From contig NZ_SWJG01000001.1 of the NCBI RefSeq assembly GCF_005870035.1, positions 2,281,639-2,345,638 of the forward strand: a stretch of DNA of 64,000 nucleotides, in the 5' to 3' direction. This document shows, piece by piece, positions 27,227 through 37,040 of this stretch. This stretch comes from Spirosoma lacussanchae (GTDB lineage Bacteria > Bacteroidota > Bacteroidia > Cytophagales > Spirosomataceae). The notes under the pieces were generated by a model. The model saw only the letters and a list, made by a program, of their open reading frames with translations, made no database searches and had not been told where the DNA came from. Each line of letters begins with the position of its first letter. Position 1 is the first letter of the stretch. The position numbers and the translations under genes were made by a program.

Positions 27227-28570
27227 ATGAAAAATAGTTGGTTACCGTTACTTCTTTTTGTGGGCACCTGGGTGATGACACAGGCAGCCTTTGCTCAGAA
27301 AAATACAGATGCTCTGGCCCAGCAGGCGCCCCTGGCCGACTGCATTCAGTTCGCCCTGGAGAATCAGCCCCTTATTCGTCAATCGGCCATCGATCAGGAG
27401 ATTGCCGATCGGTCGGTGCGGTCGGCACTGGCTGCCTGGTATCCGCAGCTGAACGCCGGTTACGGGCTTACGCATTTCCTGCAACTGCCCGTTACCCTGA
27501 TTCCGGATGCAACAACCGGTGAGCGACGGCCAGTTGCTCTGGGCGCGAAAAACACCTCAACCGTATCGTTTTCACTGACCCAGTCGGTCTTTAACCGGGA
27601 TGTGCTCCTGGCCAGCCGGACCGCCGATGCCTACCGGGCACAGGCCAGTCAGGTCACCGTGCAGAACAAAATTGACGTGGTGGTTAACGTGAGCAAAGCC
27701 TTTTACGATGTGATCCTGACTCAGCGCCAGGTCGACATTCTGGCCGAGGACATCAGCCGACTCCAGCGCAGTTTGCAGGATGCGACCAACCAGTACCAGA
27801 GCGGGGTTGTTGACAAAACCGACGCTCAGCGTGCGCGCATCGCCCTCAACAATACCCTGGCCCAGCGAAAGCAATTTCAGGACCTGGTTGGTGCCAAGCA
27901 GCAGACCCTCAAACAGCTGATGGGGTACCCGCCCAATGCGCAGCTGAACTTGGTCTATGACACCCTGCAACTGGCGACCGAAACAGCGCTGGATACCACC
28001 CTGCTGGCTAACCCGGTTAACCGAATTGAGTACCAGCTCCTGCAAACACAGGGGCGGCTACTGGAGTCGAACGTCCGCTATAACCGCTGGGCCTATCTGC
28101 CCATCGTGAATGCCAACGCCAATTATAATTTGTTGTATCAGAACAACTCGTTCGGGCAGCTCTACAGCCAGTCGTTTCCCAACTCGCTGGTAGGGGTGTC
28201 GGTGTTTTTGCCCATTTTTCAGGGTGGTCGCCGGGTGCAGCAATTGCGCATTGCAGAACTACAGGTCAGGCGGCTCCAGTGGGATCTGGCGGCCCTGACG
28301 AGTGCCGTTGATGCCGAATACGCACAGGCGCTGTCTACCTACAAAGGGAATCTGGCCAACTATTTTGCGCTTCGGGAGAATCAGGCGCTGGCCCAGGATG
28401 TCTATCGGATCATCAACCTACAGTACCGGTCCGGTATCAAAACCTATCTGGACGTAACCGTGGCCGAAGCCGACCTGCGAACGGCTCGTTTGAATGTATT
28501 CAACGCATTGTATCAGGTATTGATCAGTAAGCTGGACGTGCAGCGGGCATTGGGGCTTATTCAGTTTTGA
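27227..28570 (+). CDS. TolC-family outer-membrane efflux protein
   Basis: This 447-residue outer-membrane channel protein is the exit duct of the RND system encoded by the next two genes. It has a signal peptide (KNSWLPLLLFVGTWVMTQAAFA) and then two OEP repeats with the usual long helices (QFALENQPLIRQSAIDQEIA, VNVSKAFYDVILTQRQVDILAEDISRLQRSL, YRSGIKTYLDVTVAEADLRTARLNVFNALYQVLISKLDVQRALG). ATG 27227 was preferred to an upstream non-ATG start because the signal begins there. The adaptor gene follows 13 bases later. Confidence 0.93.
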   Translation: MKNSWLPLLLFVGTWVMTQAAFAQKNTDALAQQAPLADCIQFALENQPLIRQSAIDQEIADRSVRSALAAWYPQLNAGYGLTHFLQLPVTLIPDATTGERRPVALGAKNTSTVSFSLTQSVFNRDVLLASRTADAYRAQASQVTVQNKIDVVVNVSKAFYDVILTQRQVDILAEDISRLQRSLQDATNQYQSGVVDKTDAQRARIALNNTLAQRKQFQDLVGAKQQTLKQLMGYPPNAQLNLVYDTLQLATETALDTTLLANPVNRIEYQLLQTQGRLLESNVRYNRWAYLPIVNANANYNLLYQNNSFGQLYSQSFPNSLVGVSVFLPIFQGGRRVQQLRIAELQVRRLQWDLAALTSAVDAEYAQALSTYKGNLANYFALRENQALAQDVYRIINLQYRSGIKTYLDVTVAEADLRTARLNVFNALYQVLISKLDVQRALGLIQF

Positions 28571-28583
28571 GATTTGTAAAACG

Positions 28584-29690
28584 ATGAACATACAGGTAAA
28601 TACACTTTTACTAGGCGCTACCGTGCTGGTACTTACGGCTTGTGGCGGTAAGAAAGACGAACAGCAGCAGGGACCTCCACCGCCAACCCCCGTTTCGGCC
28701 GTGAAGGTGACGAAGGGAAGCGCGGTTTATTATGATGAATTTCCGGCTACGATTACCGCCCTGCTCGAGGTAGACGTACTGCCACAGGTGGCGGGGAACA
28801 TCACCGGTATTTTCTTTCAGGATGGGCAGCCGGTTCGGCGCGGGCAGAAGCTGTACACCATTGACCCGCAGCAGTATCGCGCCGGTTACGACCAGGCCGT
28901 GGCGAACCTGAACGTGCAGAAAGCGAACCTCAACCGGGCGCAAAAAGACGCCGATCGGTACAACACGCTGGCGCAGCAGGATGCCATAGCCCGGCAGGTA
29001 GTCGATAATGCATCCGCCACCCTCGAAGCTGCCAAAATGCAGGTTGCTGCGGCCGAAGCCAGCATCCGGGCGGTTGGGACAAACCTTAAGTATACCACCA
29101 TCTATGCTCCCCTCGACGGTACGATCGGCATCTCTCAGGTACGGATCGGGTCGGCCGTAGCCCCGGGTTCGGCACCGCTCAACACGATCTCTTCCGATAA
29201 TCCCATTGCGGCCGATGTGCAGGTCGACGAAGCCCAGATCCCGCGTTTTATAGCCCTTCAGAACCAGAAAAACGGCGTTCGGGATTCGGTACTGACGCTG
29301 GTCTTACCCGACGGCAGTGTATACCCATATCCGGGAACGGTACGAATCGTTGACCGGGCGGTCGATCCGCAGACCGGCACGCTGCGGGTTCGGGTCGCTT
29401 TCCCCAATCCGAAGAAACAGCTCAAAGTCGGCATCAACGCCAACATACGGGTGAAAAACAATACCGGCCAGCCGCAGTTGCTGATTCCCTACCAGGCCGT
29501 TACCGAGCAAATGAGCGAGTACTTCGTTTACGTGGTTGGCGATAGCAGTAAGGTAACGCAGAAAAAGCTGGTGCTGGGCGCGCGGATCAACGACAAAGTG
29601 ATTGTGAAAAGCGGCCTGAAGGAAGGCGAGCTGATCGTCACGGAAGGCACGCAGAAAGTTCGGGAAGGAGCTAAAGTAAACGTTAATTAG
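28584..29690 (+). CDS. RND efflux periplasmic adaptor (membrane fusion protein)
   Basis: This 368-residue lipoprotein has the lipobox LTAC near residue 20 (VLVLTACGGKKDE), so it is anchored by lipid on the inner-membrane side. The HlyD/AcrA layout is visible: a first barrel-sandwich half (VLPQVAGNITGIFFQDGQPVRRGQKLYTID), a long helical hairpin (QAVANLNVQKANLNRAQKDADRYNTL), a second lipoyl half (IYAPLDGTIGISQVRIGSAV) and the beta-barrel and membrane-proximal domains. It links the TolC protein encoded before it with the pump encoded after it. A hairpin separates it from the pump gene. Confidence 0.94.
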   Translation: MNIQVNTLLLGATVLVLTACGGKKDEQQQGPPPPTPVSAVKVTKGSAVYYDEFPATITALLEVDVLPQVAGNITGIFFQDGQPVRRGQKLYTIDPQQYRAGYDQAVANLNVQKANLNRAQKDADRYNTLAQQDAIARQVVDNASATLEAAKMQVAAAEASIRAVGTNLKYTTIYAPLDGTIGISQVRIGSAVAPGSAPLNTISSDNPIAADVQVDEAQIPRFIALQNQKNGVRDSVLTLVLPDGSVYPYPGTVRIVDRAVDPQTGTLRVRVAFPNPKKQLKVGINANIRVKNNTGQPQLLIPYQAVTEQMSEYFVYVVGDSSKVTQKKLVLGARINDKVIVKSGLKEGELIVTEGTQKVREGAKVNVN

Positions 29691-29692
29691 CC

Positions 29693-29742
29693 ATGGGGTG
29701 ATTGAGTGGATCGGTTTATGATCGGCCACTCAATCACCCCAT
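29693..29742 (+). terminator. Long hairpin between adaptor and pump genes, no U tract
   Basis: A 17-bp perfect stem (29693-29709 with 29726-29742) with a 16-base loop begins three bases after the adaptor stop. Lying inside an operon and lacking a T run, it may be an attenuator, a processing or mRNA-stabilising hairpin rather than a full stop. Confidence 0.5.
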
Positions 29743-29763
29743 CGGTATCACTCAACAGAACCG

Positions 29764-32700
29764 ATGTTCGCAGAAATTTTCATCAATCGGCCCGTAACGG
29801 CTATCGTCATATCCATTGTCATCGTGGCGCTGGGTGTGCTGGCGCTGCTGAGCCTGCCCGTTAGTCAGTACCCCGACATTACGCCCCCGGTGGTGCAGGT
29901 AACGGCTACCTATACCGGAGCCGATGCCCAGACCGTTGAACAGACCGTAGCCACTCCCATCGAAACGCAGGTAAACGGTACACCAGGCATGGCTTACGTC
30001 CAGACCAATGCCACCAACGACGGGCGTATGAGCATGAACGTTACCTTCGATGTGGGGACCGACGTGAACATTGCTGCACTTGACGTACAGAACCGGGTCG
30101 GTATTGCCCAGCCCCAGCTGCCCGAAGAGGTGACCCGCCTGGGCGTAACGGTCCGGAAGCGGAACCCTTCGCTCTTTATGCTGGTCGCGATCTACTCGCC
30201 AAAGGGTACTCACAACGTCTCGTTTCTGGACAACTACGCCAACATCTACATCCGCGACGCGCTGTTGCGCGTGAAAGGGGTGGGGGACATTTTCAGCCGG
30301 GCCGACGACTTTAGCATGCGGATCTGGATGAAGCCCGACCGGCTGGCGCAGCTCGGCCTCACCGCCGACGATGTTGTGGCGGCCCTGCAGGAGCAGAACC
30401 TGCAGGTTGCCGGCGGATCGGTAGGGGGACCGCCCCAGCCAACCTCGCAGGCATTCGAGTACACGGTATTTACCAACAGCCGGCTCAGCAAGGAAGAAGA
30501 GTTCAACAACATTGTGGTTCGGTCAGACCCGGCGCGTGGTTCGCTGGTGTACCTGAAAGATGTGGCGCGGGTTCAGCTCGGCAAGTTCTCCTATGCCAGT
30601 AACTCCTTCGTTGACGGCAACCGCGCTGCTTACCTGCTTGTTTACCAGTTGCCGGGCAGTAACGCCCTGGCAACGGCCGAGGGGGTATACGCGGCCATGG
30701 AAAATCTGAAAAAGACGTTTCCGAAAGATATTGATTATGTTGTACCGTTCGAGTCCGTATCGGTGATTCAGGTGTCGATATCGGAGGTGGTCAAGACCCT
30801 GCTCGAAGCGCTGGTGCTGGTAATTCTGGTGGTCTTTTTGTTCCTCCAGAGCTGGCGCGCTACGCTGATCACTCTGCTGGCTATTCCTGTATCCATCGTC
30901 GGAACGTTTGCCCTGTTCGTGCCGCTTGGGTTTACGGTCAATACCCTGACGCTGTTTGCCTTTGTACTGGCCATCGGTATTGTAGTCGATGATGCTATTG
31001 TGGTGGTGGAAGCTGTTCAGGCAAACATCGATAAGGGCATGTCGCCCAAAGAGGCAACGGTAGAGGCCATGCGGGAAATTTCGGCGCCGGTAATTGCCAT
31101 CGCGCTCATTCTGGCGGCTGTATTCGTGCCGGTCGGCTTTATACCGGGTATTGTGGGTCGTTTGTACCAGCAGTTCGCGATCACCATTGCGGTATCGGTA
31201 CTGATTTCGGCGTTCGTGGCGCTGTCGCTTACCCCCGCCCTGTGTACCATGCTGCTTCGGCCCATGCACATCGATGAAAATGCGAAGGGACTCAACCGGT
31301 TCTTCTACAAGTTCAACCAGTGGTTCGAACGGGTAACGAATGCCTATTCTAACAGTGTTAAGCGGCTGATCAAGGCCACCCCGCTGGTACTCGTGGGCCT
31401 GGCTGTGGTGTATGTAGGGACCGGCCTGCTGTTCAAAGCCAAACCCACCGGGTTTATTCCGACCGAGGATGAAGGTCGGCTCATTGTGACCTACGAAATA
31501 CCGGAAGCGGCTTCGACCTCGCGGAGTCTGGTGGTGTTGAAGAACATCATGAGCATTCTGAAGCAGCAGCCCTACGTGGCTCACTTCTCGGCGCTGGGTG
31601 GTCTGAATGCCATTACCTTTGCCTCCAAATCGAACAGCGGTACGGTATTTATTCAGCTGAAACCCTGGGAAGAGCGAACCGGACCGGGTATGCAGGCCGA
31701 CTCGCTGGTACCTAAACTCCAGCGCGCCTTTGCTGGCTTGACCGATGCGCGGGTGCAGGTTATTCAACCACCCGCCATTCCGGGATTGGGGCAGTCGTCG
31801 GGTTTTACGTTCGAGATCCAGCAGCGCGAAACCAACGACGACGTGAAGGCTTTCGATGGGGTGGTGCAGAATTTCCTGGCCCAAGCCAACAAACGCCCCG
31901 AAATAGGCCGCGCTTTCTCTTACTTTACGGCTAAGGCCCCGGCTTACCGGGTCGAAGTGGACCGCGACAAGTGTAAAAAGCTCGGGCTATCGGTGTCCAA
32001 CGTTTACCGGACGATGCAGACCTTCCTGGGTAGCCAGTACGTAAACGATTTCATCATCTACGGGCGTAAGTTCAGGGTTGTTGCCCAGGCCGATACCATG
32101 TACCGGACTGACGTGAAGAACCTGAACCAGTTTTACGTCCGCAACGCCGGTGGTCAGCTGATTCCGATCAGTAACGTGATCAAAACGACCGTAATCGAGA
32201 ACGCACCGCTCATCTCTCACTTCAACCTATTCCGGGCGGTCGAGCTGAACGGCGGGGCCAAACCCGGCTTCAGTAGCAGCCAGGCTAATGATGCCTTACG
32301 GGAGGTGGCGGCCCAGGTATTGCCTGCCGGGTACTCGTACGATTTTTCGGGGTTGAGCCGCGAAGAGATCAACGCGGGCAATAGCTCGGTCTATATCTTC
32401 CTGCTCAGTATCGGATTCGTATTCCTGTTCCTGGCTGCGCTATATGAAAGTTGGTCGGTGCCATTCTCCGTCCTGCTGTCGGTGCCAATCGGGGCGCTGG
32501 GGGCTATTCTGGCGCTGGTCATGTTTCCGTACCTGACTAACAACGTATACGCCCAGATTGGTCTGATCACCCTGATCGGCCTGGCTGCCAAGAACGCCAT
32601 CCTGATTGTCGAGTTCGCTAAAGAGCGCGTTGATCGGGGAGAGGATCTGCTCGAGTCGACCATTGAAGCGGTTCGGTTGCGGTTACGGCCTATTCTGATG

Positions 32701-32958
32701 ACGTCACTTGCGTTTATCCTGGGGGTGGTGCCACTGGCTATTGCCACCGGTGCGGGCGGGGTGGCCCGGGCCACCATCGGCCGTACGGTGCTGGGAGGGA
32801 TGCTGGCTGCTACCTCGCTGGCCATCTTCGTGGTGCCGGTGTTGTACGTGGGCATTACCCGATTGGCCTACGGTAAGAAAGGCCTCGAAGCCCTCAAAAA
32901 CAAAGCCCGGGAAGAGAACAAAGGGGCTGAACACCAGCCACAGGTAATTGATAAATAA
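29764..32958 (+). CDS. RND multidrug efflux pump, AcrB/HAE1 family
   Basis: This 1064-residue inner-membrane drug:proton antiporter has twelve predicted transmembrane helices and two large periplasmic loops. Seen: FINRPVTAIVISIVIVALG, LPVSQYPDITPP, the proton-relay pair of TM4 in GIVVDDAIVVVEAV, the Lys of TM10 in GLAAKNAILIVEFAKERV, and the second-half porter motifs. It takes up substrates from periplasm or membrane and passes them to the TolC protein through the adaptor. The operon is complete, but no TetR or other regulator is adjacent. It ends in a good terminator. Confidence 0.95.
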   Translation: MFAEIFINRPVTAIVISIVIVALGVLALLSLPVSQYPDITPPVVQVTATYTGADAQTVEQTVATPIETQVNGTPGMAYVQTNATNDGRMSMNVTFDVGTDVNIAALDVQNRVGIAQPQLPEEVTRLGVTVRKRNPSLFMLVAIYSPKGTHNVSFLDNYANIYIRDALLRVKGVGDIFSRADDFSMRIWMKPDRLAQLGLTADDVVAALQEQNLQVAGGSVGGPPQPTSQAFEYTVFTNSRLSKEEEFNNIVVRSDPARGSLVYLKDVARVQLGKFSYASNSFVDGNRAAYLLVYQLPGSNALATAEGVYAAMENLKKTFPKDIDYVVPFESVSVIQVSISEVVKTLLEALVLVILVVFLFLQSWRATLITLLAIPVSIVGTFALFVPLGFTVNTLTLFAFVLAIGIVVDDAIVVVEAVQANIDKGMSPKEATVEAMREISAPVIAIALILAAVFVPVGFIPGIVGRLYQQFAITIAVSVLISAFVALSLTPALCTMLLRPMHIDENAKGLNRFFYKFNQWFERVTNAYSNSVKRLIKATPLVLVGLAVVYVGTGLLFKAKPTGFIPTEDEGRLIVTYEIPEAASTSRSLVVLKNIMSILKQQPYVAHFSALGGLNAITFASKSNSGTVFIQLKPWEERTGPGMQADSLVPKLQRAFAGLTDARVQVIQPPAIPGLGQSSGFTFEIQQRETNDDVKAFDGVVQNFLAQANKRPEIGRAFSYFTAKAPAYRVEVDRDKCKKLGLSVSNVYRTMQTFLGSQYVNDFIIYGRKFRVVAQADTMYRTDVKNLNQFYVRNAGGQLIPISNVIKTTVIENAPLISHFNLFRAVELNGGAKPGFSSSQANDALREVAAQVLPAGYSYDFSGLSREEINAGNSSVYIFLLSIGFVFLFLAALYESWSVPFSVLLSVPIGALGAILALVMFPYLTNNVYAQIGLITLIGLAAKNAILIVEFAKERVDRGEDLLESTIEAVRLRLRPILMTSLAFILGVVPLAIATGAGGVARATIGRTVLGGMLAATSLAIFVVPVLYVGITRLAYGKKGLEALKNKAREENKGAEHQPQVIDK

Positions 32959-32975
32959 GCTGTAGACAGCTGTTT

Positions 32976-33017
32976 GAACGCGCGGGACCTGTTGTCAGGC
33001 CCCGCGCGTTCTTTTTT
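32976..33017 (+). terminator. Intrinsic terminator of the RND operon
   Basis: The stem GAACGCGCGGG (32976-32986, then CCTG after one bulged base) pairs with CAGG-C-CCCGCGCGTTC (32996-33011). Six T residues follow. Confidence 0.92.
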
Positions 33018-33209
33018 GCCGGCTGGCTGGTTTTTTCGACAGGCCCGGTCCGGTTAGATAATGGACCTGGACCTGTTGGGGACGGCTTCTTCCTGGAACA
33101 GGAGCCAGGCCGTTGCCTAACTCAGGCCGGGAGTTCGATAACTGTACGGGACCCGGGGGAGTATAGTATTATAGTTTATAAATACTATAGACTAAACTGA
33201 TATAACGTT

Positions 33210-34112
33210 ATGAACACAACGGACAGAACACCCGAAGAGGTACAGACAGACCCGCTCACCAAACACCCGCAACCCCCTTTCCCCGATCAGAAACAGGACG
33301 TACCCGGTGTAGAAGCCGACATGCAGCCCAAAGCCGATCATGGTGAGACATCGTACAAGGGATCGGGCAAATTGACCGGCCGTAAAGCTCTTATTACGGG
33401 TGGTGACTCCGGCATCGGTCGGGCCGTGGCCATTGCGTTTGCCCGCGAAGGGGCTGATGTGCTGATCTCCTACCTGAACGAAGAAGAAGATGCCCGCGAA
33501 ACAGCCCGCTACGTAGAAGAAGCCGGTCGGAAAGCGGTACTGGTACCGGGCGATATCAGCGACGAAGCCCACTGCCAGGAACTGATTAGCCGGGCGGTTG
33601 CAGAATTAGGTGGTCTGGACATCCTGGTCAACAACGCAGCCTATCAGATGGCCCACGAATCGTTGCAGGACATCACCGCCGAAGAGCTGGACCATACGTT
33701 CCGTACCAACATATTTTCGATGTTCCACCTCTGTAAAGCGGCCGAAGAACATCTGAAACCGGGCAGTACAGTTGTCAACACCACTTCGGTCAATGCCTAC
33801 AAACCGAGCCCGATACTGCTGGCCTATGCAGCCACGAAGGCGGCTATCCAGAACTTCACGGCCAACCTCGGTCAGGTATGGGCGGAGAAAGGCATCCGGG
33901 TCAATTGTGTAGCACCGGGCCCGATCTGGACCCCGCTGATTCCGGCAACGATGCCCCCCGAGAAGGTAAAAACGTTCGGACAGGATGTGCCGCTCAAACG
34001 CGCTGGCCAGCCTGCTGAACTGGCTCCGATTTACGTTTTGCTGGCTTCCGAGGACTCTAGCTATATGACCGGCAGTACCGTACAGGTAACCGGTGGGTCG
34101 CCTACCATCTAG
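33210..34112 (+). CDS. SDR-family oxidoreductase (YghA/GSP39-like)
   Basis: This 300-residue classical short-chain dehydrogenase has a hydrophilic N-terminal extension of about 45 residues (TDPLTKHPQPPFPDQ) typical of the general-stress group. Seen: the cofactor motif ITGGDSGIGRAVA, NNAAYQ, TTSVNAY and the catalytic YAATK. It oxidises or reduces an unknown alcohol or aldehyde with NAD(P). It is the first gene of the long plus-strand block with stress-type genes. The next gene starts 129 bases downstream, so it may have its own transcript. Confidence 0.9.
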   Translation: MNTTDRTPEEVQTDPLTKHPQPPFPDQKQDVPGVEADMQPKADHGETSYKGSGKLTGRKALITGGDSGIGRAVAIAFAREGADVLISYLNEEEDARETARYVEEAGRKAVLVPGDISDEAHCQELISRAVAELGGLDILVNNAAYQMAHESLQDITAEELDHTFRTNIFSMFHLCKAAEEHLKPGSTVVNTTSVNAYKPSPILLAYAATKAAIQNFTANLGQVWAEKGIRVNCVAPGPIWTPLIPATMPPEKVKTFGQDVPLKRAGQPAELAPIYVLLASEDSSYMTGSTVQVTGGSPTI

Positions 34113-34241
34113 CAGCGCCATTCGTTGAGAATAGTCATGCGCCTGCCGACTGCGGCTTATCGCCAGGATCTCTCAGGCCTATGAAATAAATCGGGGCGGT
34201 CTTATGTCTGCCTGGTCATCACATACAGAAAGGAAGAACTT

Positions 34242-35396
34242 ATGTTAGCTATGAATTATCGGGGCCCCCGGCGGGTCCGTATTGACCGGAAGCCGTTTCC
34301 GGAAATAAAGCATCCCGAAGACGCCATCGTTCGGGTTACCCGCTCCTGCATTTGCGGGTCCGACCTGCACCTGTACAACGGAAATGTGCCCGATACGCGC
34401 GTGGGTATGACGTTTGGACACGAATTCGTGGGGGTTATCGAAGAAATTGGGCCAGACGTTCACAACGTAAAAGTGGGCGATACTGTGCTGGTCCCGTTCA
34501 ATATTGCCTGCGGGAAATGTGCATTCTGCAAGCAGGGTCTGTACGGCAACTGCCACGAGTCCAACACACAGGCCACGGCGGTAGGGGGTATTTTCGGCTA
34601 TTCGCACACGGCCGGTGGATACGACGGCGGACAGGCCGAGTACGTTCGGGTTCCCTACGCCAACGTTGGTCCCACGGTGATTCCGCCCGATATGGACCCG
34701 GACGATGCAGTATTGCTGACCGACGTGCTGCCCACGGGCTATCAGGCCGCCGAGATGGGTGGTATTCAGCCCGGCGATACGGTCGTTATTTTCGGGGCGG
34801 GTCCGGTTGGCATCATGGCGGCCAAATGCGCCTGGCTATTCGGGGCGGGCCGGGTCATCGTCTTCGATCATGTCGAGTATCGGCTCGAATTTGTGCGTAA
34901 CTACGCCCAGTGCGAGGTATATAATTTTCGGGAGGTAGACGATGTGGTTGTGTTTGTCAAGAAGCTGACCGACTGGCTGGGGGCCGACGTCTGTATTGAC
35001 GCCGTAGGAGCCGAAGCCGCTGGTAATGCCATGCAAACCATAACGGGCCGGAAAACGCTGCTACAGGCCGGTTCGGCCACCGCGCTGCACTGGGCCGTCA
35101 ACTCGGTCAAGAAAGGCGGTATCGTTTCGATTGTTGGGGTGTACGGCCCAACCGATAACCTGGTGCCGATTGGTAATGTGGTCAATAAAGGGCTCACGAT
35201 CCGGGCCAATCAGACCTCCGTGAAGCGGTTGCTGCCCCGGCTGATCGATCATATTCAGCAGGGACGTATCAACCCCAAAGCGATTATTACCCACCGCATT
35301 CCGCTGGAGGAGGTTGCCGAAGCGTACCATATTTTCTCGGCCAAGCTCGACAACTGCATCAAACCGGTTCTTATTCCACCCTCAGCCCGATCATAA
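34242..35396 (+). CDS. Zinc-dependent alcohol dehydrogenase
   Basis: This 384-residue medium-chain dehydrogenase has catalytic zinc ligands in SCICGSDLHLYNG and GHEFVGVIEEIG, the structural-zinc cysteines CGKCAFCKQGLYGNC, and the Rossmann motif IFGAGPVGIMAAKCAWLFGA. It has GGYDGGQAEYVRVPYAN, typical of glutathione-dependent formaldehyde or threonine-type dehydrogenases; substrate unknown. It is a paralogue-level relative of the protein at 16416. An AAGGAAG Shine-Dalgarno-like run sits seven bases before the ATG, unusual here and supporting that start. The next gene follows after 12 bases, so they form an operon. Confidence 0.9.
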   Translation: MLAMNYRGPRRVRIDRKPFPEIKHPEDAIVRVTRSCICGSDLHLYNGNVPDTRVGMTFGHEFVGVIEEIGPDVHNVKVGDTVLVPFNIACGKCAFCKQGLYGNCHESNTQATAVGGIFGYSHTAGGYDGGQAEYVRVPYANVGPTVIPPDMDPDDAVLLTDVLPTGYQAAEMGGIQPGDTVVIFGAGPVGIMAAKCAWLFGAGRVIVFDHVEYRLEFVRNYAQCEVYNFREVDDVVVFVKKLTDWLGADVCIDAVGAEAAGNAMQTITGRKTLLQAGSATALHWAVNSVKKGGIVSIVGVYGPTDNLVPIGNVVNKGLTIRANQTSVKRLLPRLIDHIQQGRINPKAIITHRIPLEEVAEAYHIFSAKLDNCIKPVLIPPSARS

Positions 35397-35408
35397 TCCA
35401 GAACGACG

Positions 35409-35903
35409 ATGGAAAACTTAGCAGATCAATACACACACATAGTAGGATGGGGCGTAGATGCGGACCCGAAAAACGATCCGACCTACCCCATGAAGCACCG
35501 CACCGACGAGGAGCAGAAAGGCTACAGCTGGGAGCGGCCCGCGCAGCAACCGGAAGATATAGAGGTGCTGCGCTCGATCGAGCGCCCCAACGTAAGCGCC
35601 GTTTTCGGAACGTCGGTTCCGCCCCAGGGACTTAGTGGTCAGATACGTCGGTTCGCGTTCCGATACAGTGAGTCGAGCTACGGTCACTGGCTGCCCTTGC
35701 TGGTTGCCGACCGCGTCAACGTGGTAGAAGGCATTCTGGATGACCTCAAACGGGGCCACGTACCGAATATCTTCGCCGAGAAAGGTATGAAAGCCGACTG
35801 GAAGTATAACCAGAAAGCCCTGGTGCAGACGGTCGTGGTAGGGGCTTTGATTACCACGGCGGTTGTCGTGCTGTTCAGAAATCGTAAAAACGCATTATCG
35901 TAA
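35409..35903 (+). CDS. Unknown membrane-anchored protein
   Basis: This 164-residue protein has a hydrophilic N-terminal half starting MENLADQYTHIVGWGVDADPKNDPTYPMKHR, a central part with HWLPLLVADRVNVVEGILDDLKRG, and one C-terminal membrane helix (LVQTVVVGALITTAVVVLFRN). The helix near the C-terminus followed by RNRKN suggests a tail-anchored protein with the bulk in the cytoplasm. I do not recognise the family. It is in an operon with the zinc dehydrogenase. Confidence 0.75.
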   Translation: MENLADQYTHIVGWGVDADPKNDPTYPMKHRTDEEQKGYSWERPAQQPEDIEVLRSIERPNVSAVFGTSVPPQGLSGQIRRFAFRYSESSYGHWLPLLVADRVNVVEGILDDLKRGHVPNIFAEKGMKADWKYNQKALVQTVVVGALITTAVVVLFRNRKNALS

Positions 35904-35963
35904 TTGATGGTCCATCTGCTGGGCGGTCAGCGTTCGAAGCATACAAGTTGTTTCCAGGAATAG

Positions 35964-36021
35964 AGGGCCAGTCTGTATAAAGATGGAATCCGGTCGATTC
36001 GTTTTTATGAAGACTGGCCCT
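35964..36021 (+). repeat. Inverted repeat before the FRG gene
   Basis: An 11-bp perfect stem (AGGGCCAGTCT, 35964-35974, with 36011-36021) has a 36-base loop. It is 60 bases after the preceding stop and may end that operon. There is no T tract. Confidence 0.4.
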
Positions 36022-36069
36022 GCTGGTTGTACGAAAGCCGTTAAACAACCTCGCTGTTGAGGTAAACAT

Positions 36070-36870
36070 ATGACTAGTAGGAAGTCTGTACCGGACGAAC
36101 GGGTTGCTTCCTGGAGTCAGCTCATGGACCGGCTGTATGCCGATGCCTGGACGCCGACCATCCGGCGGTTTCGTCCGCCCGTTGCGTTTCGCGGCATGGC
36201 CGATGCCTCTTTTCTGCTGAATACGTCGCTTATGCGGCTGGGTAATGGCTATACCTGTAGTGAGGGACATTTACTCCGGAACTTCAGAAAATATGCCGTT
36301 GGGCGGGTGCCGCATCATGAATCGTTCTGGTACTGGCTGGCTATTGCGCAGCACCATGGCCTGCCGACGCGCCTGCTCGACTGGACCTTCTCCCCCTTTG
36401 TGGCCCTTCATTTCGTTACGGCTTCTACTGAGTTGTACGACCGGGATGGGGTAATCTGGTGTATCGATTATAAGAAAGTGCATCAGCAGGTACCGGAGTC
36501 GCTTCGTGTGTTGCTTGACAGTGAGGGGGCCGACGTCTTCACGGTCGATATGCTTAACCAAATTCAATCCCTGCCGGACTTCGATACCCTCGCTCGGGAG
36601 CCGTTTGCTCTGTTTTTCGATCCGCCTTCCATTGACGAGCGTATTGTTAACCAGTACGCTATGTTCTCGATCGTGTCTGACGCTCGTGTAGGGCTGGGGC
36701 AGTGGCTGGAAGAGCGACCGACCATGTATCGGAAGCTTATTATACCGGCCGAACTCAAATGGGAAATCCGGGATAAGCTCGATCAGGCAAACATCAACGA
36801 GCGGGTGCTTTTTCCTGGACTGGATGGGCTCAGCCAATGGCTCCGCAGGCAGTATATTCAGCTCGATTAA
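36070..36870 (+). CDS. FRG-domain protein
   Basis: This 266-residue protein carries an FRG domain, named for its conserved Phe-Arg-Gly: VAFRGMADASFLLNTSLMRLG near residue 41, followed by LRNFRKYA and the strongly conserved WYWLAIAQHHGLPTRLLDWTFSPFVALHF near residue 80-115. FRG domains occur in phage, plasmid and defence-like contexts and no general activity is proven. There is no membrane helix or partner domain. It stands alone with 166 and 170 base gaps on either side, within a stress-type gene block. A role in defence or nucleic-acid handling would be inference. Confidence 0.88.
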   Translation: MTSRKSVPDERVASWSQLMDRLYADAWTPTIRRFRPPVAFRGMADASFLLNTSLMRLGNGYTCSEGHLLRNFRKYAVGRVPHHESFWYWLAIAQHHGLPTRLLDWTFSPFVALHFVTASTELYDRDGVIWCIDYKKVHQQVPESLRVLLDSEGADVFTVDMLNQIQSLPDFDTLAREPFALFFDPPSIDERIVNQYAMFSIVSDARVGLGQWLEERPTMYRKLIIPAELKWEIRDKLDQANINERVLFPGLDGLSQWLRRQYIQLD

Positions 36871-37040
36871 GACCATAAGACATTAGCTGAAAATACGGGC
36901 CGTTTCCTCATTTGAGTGTTGTAAGAACGGCCGTTCAGGCATGTAGAGCGCGTTGTTTTTGTACGGTTCAATCAACTGGCCTAACCAGTCCGATAAAACC
37001 GGTTAATCTGGTTTACAAACCACTTAAACGTTTACTCAAC

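Noticed and set aside
30523-31884. 453-codon antisense frame inside the RND pump gene
   Set aside because: It is opposite to the conserved pump sequence and its composition (His, Arg, Gln rich) is that of a shadow frame.
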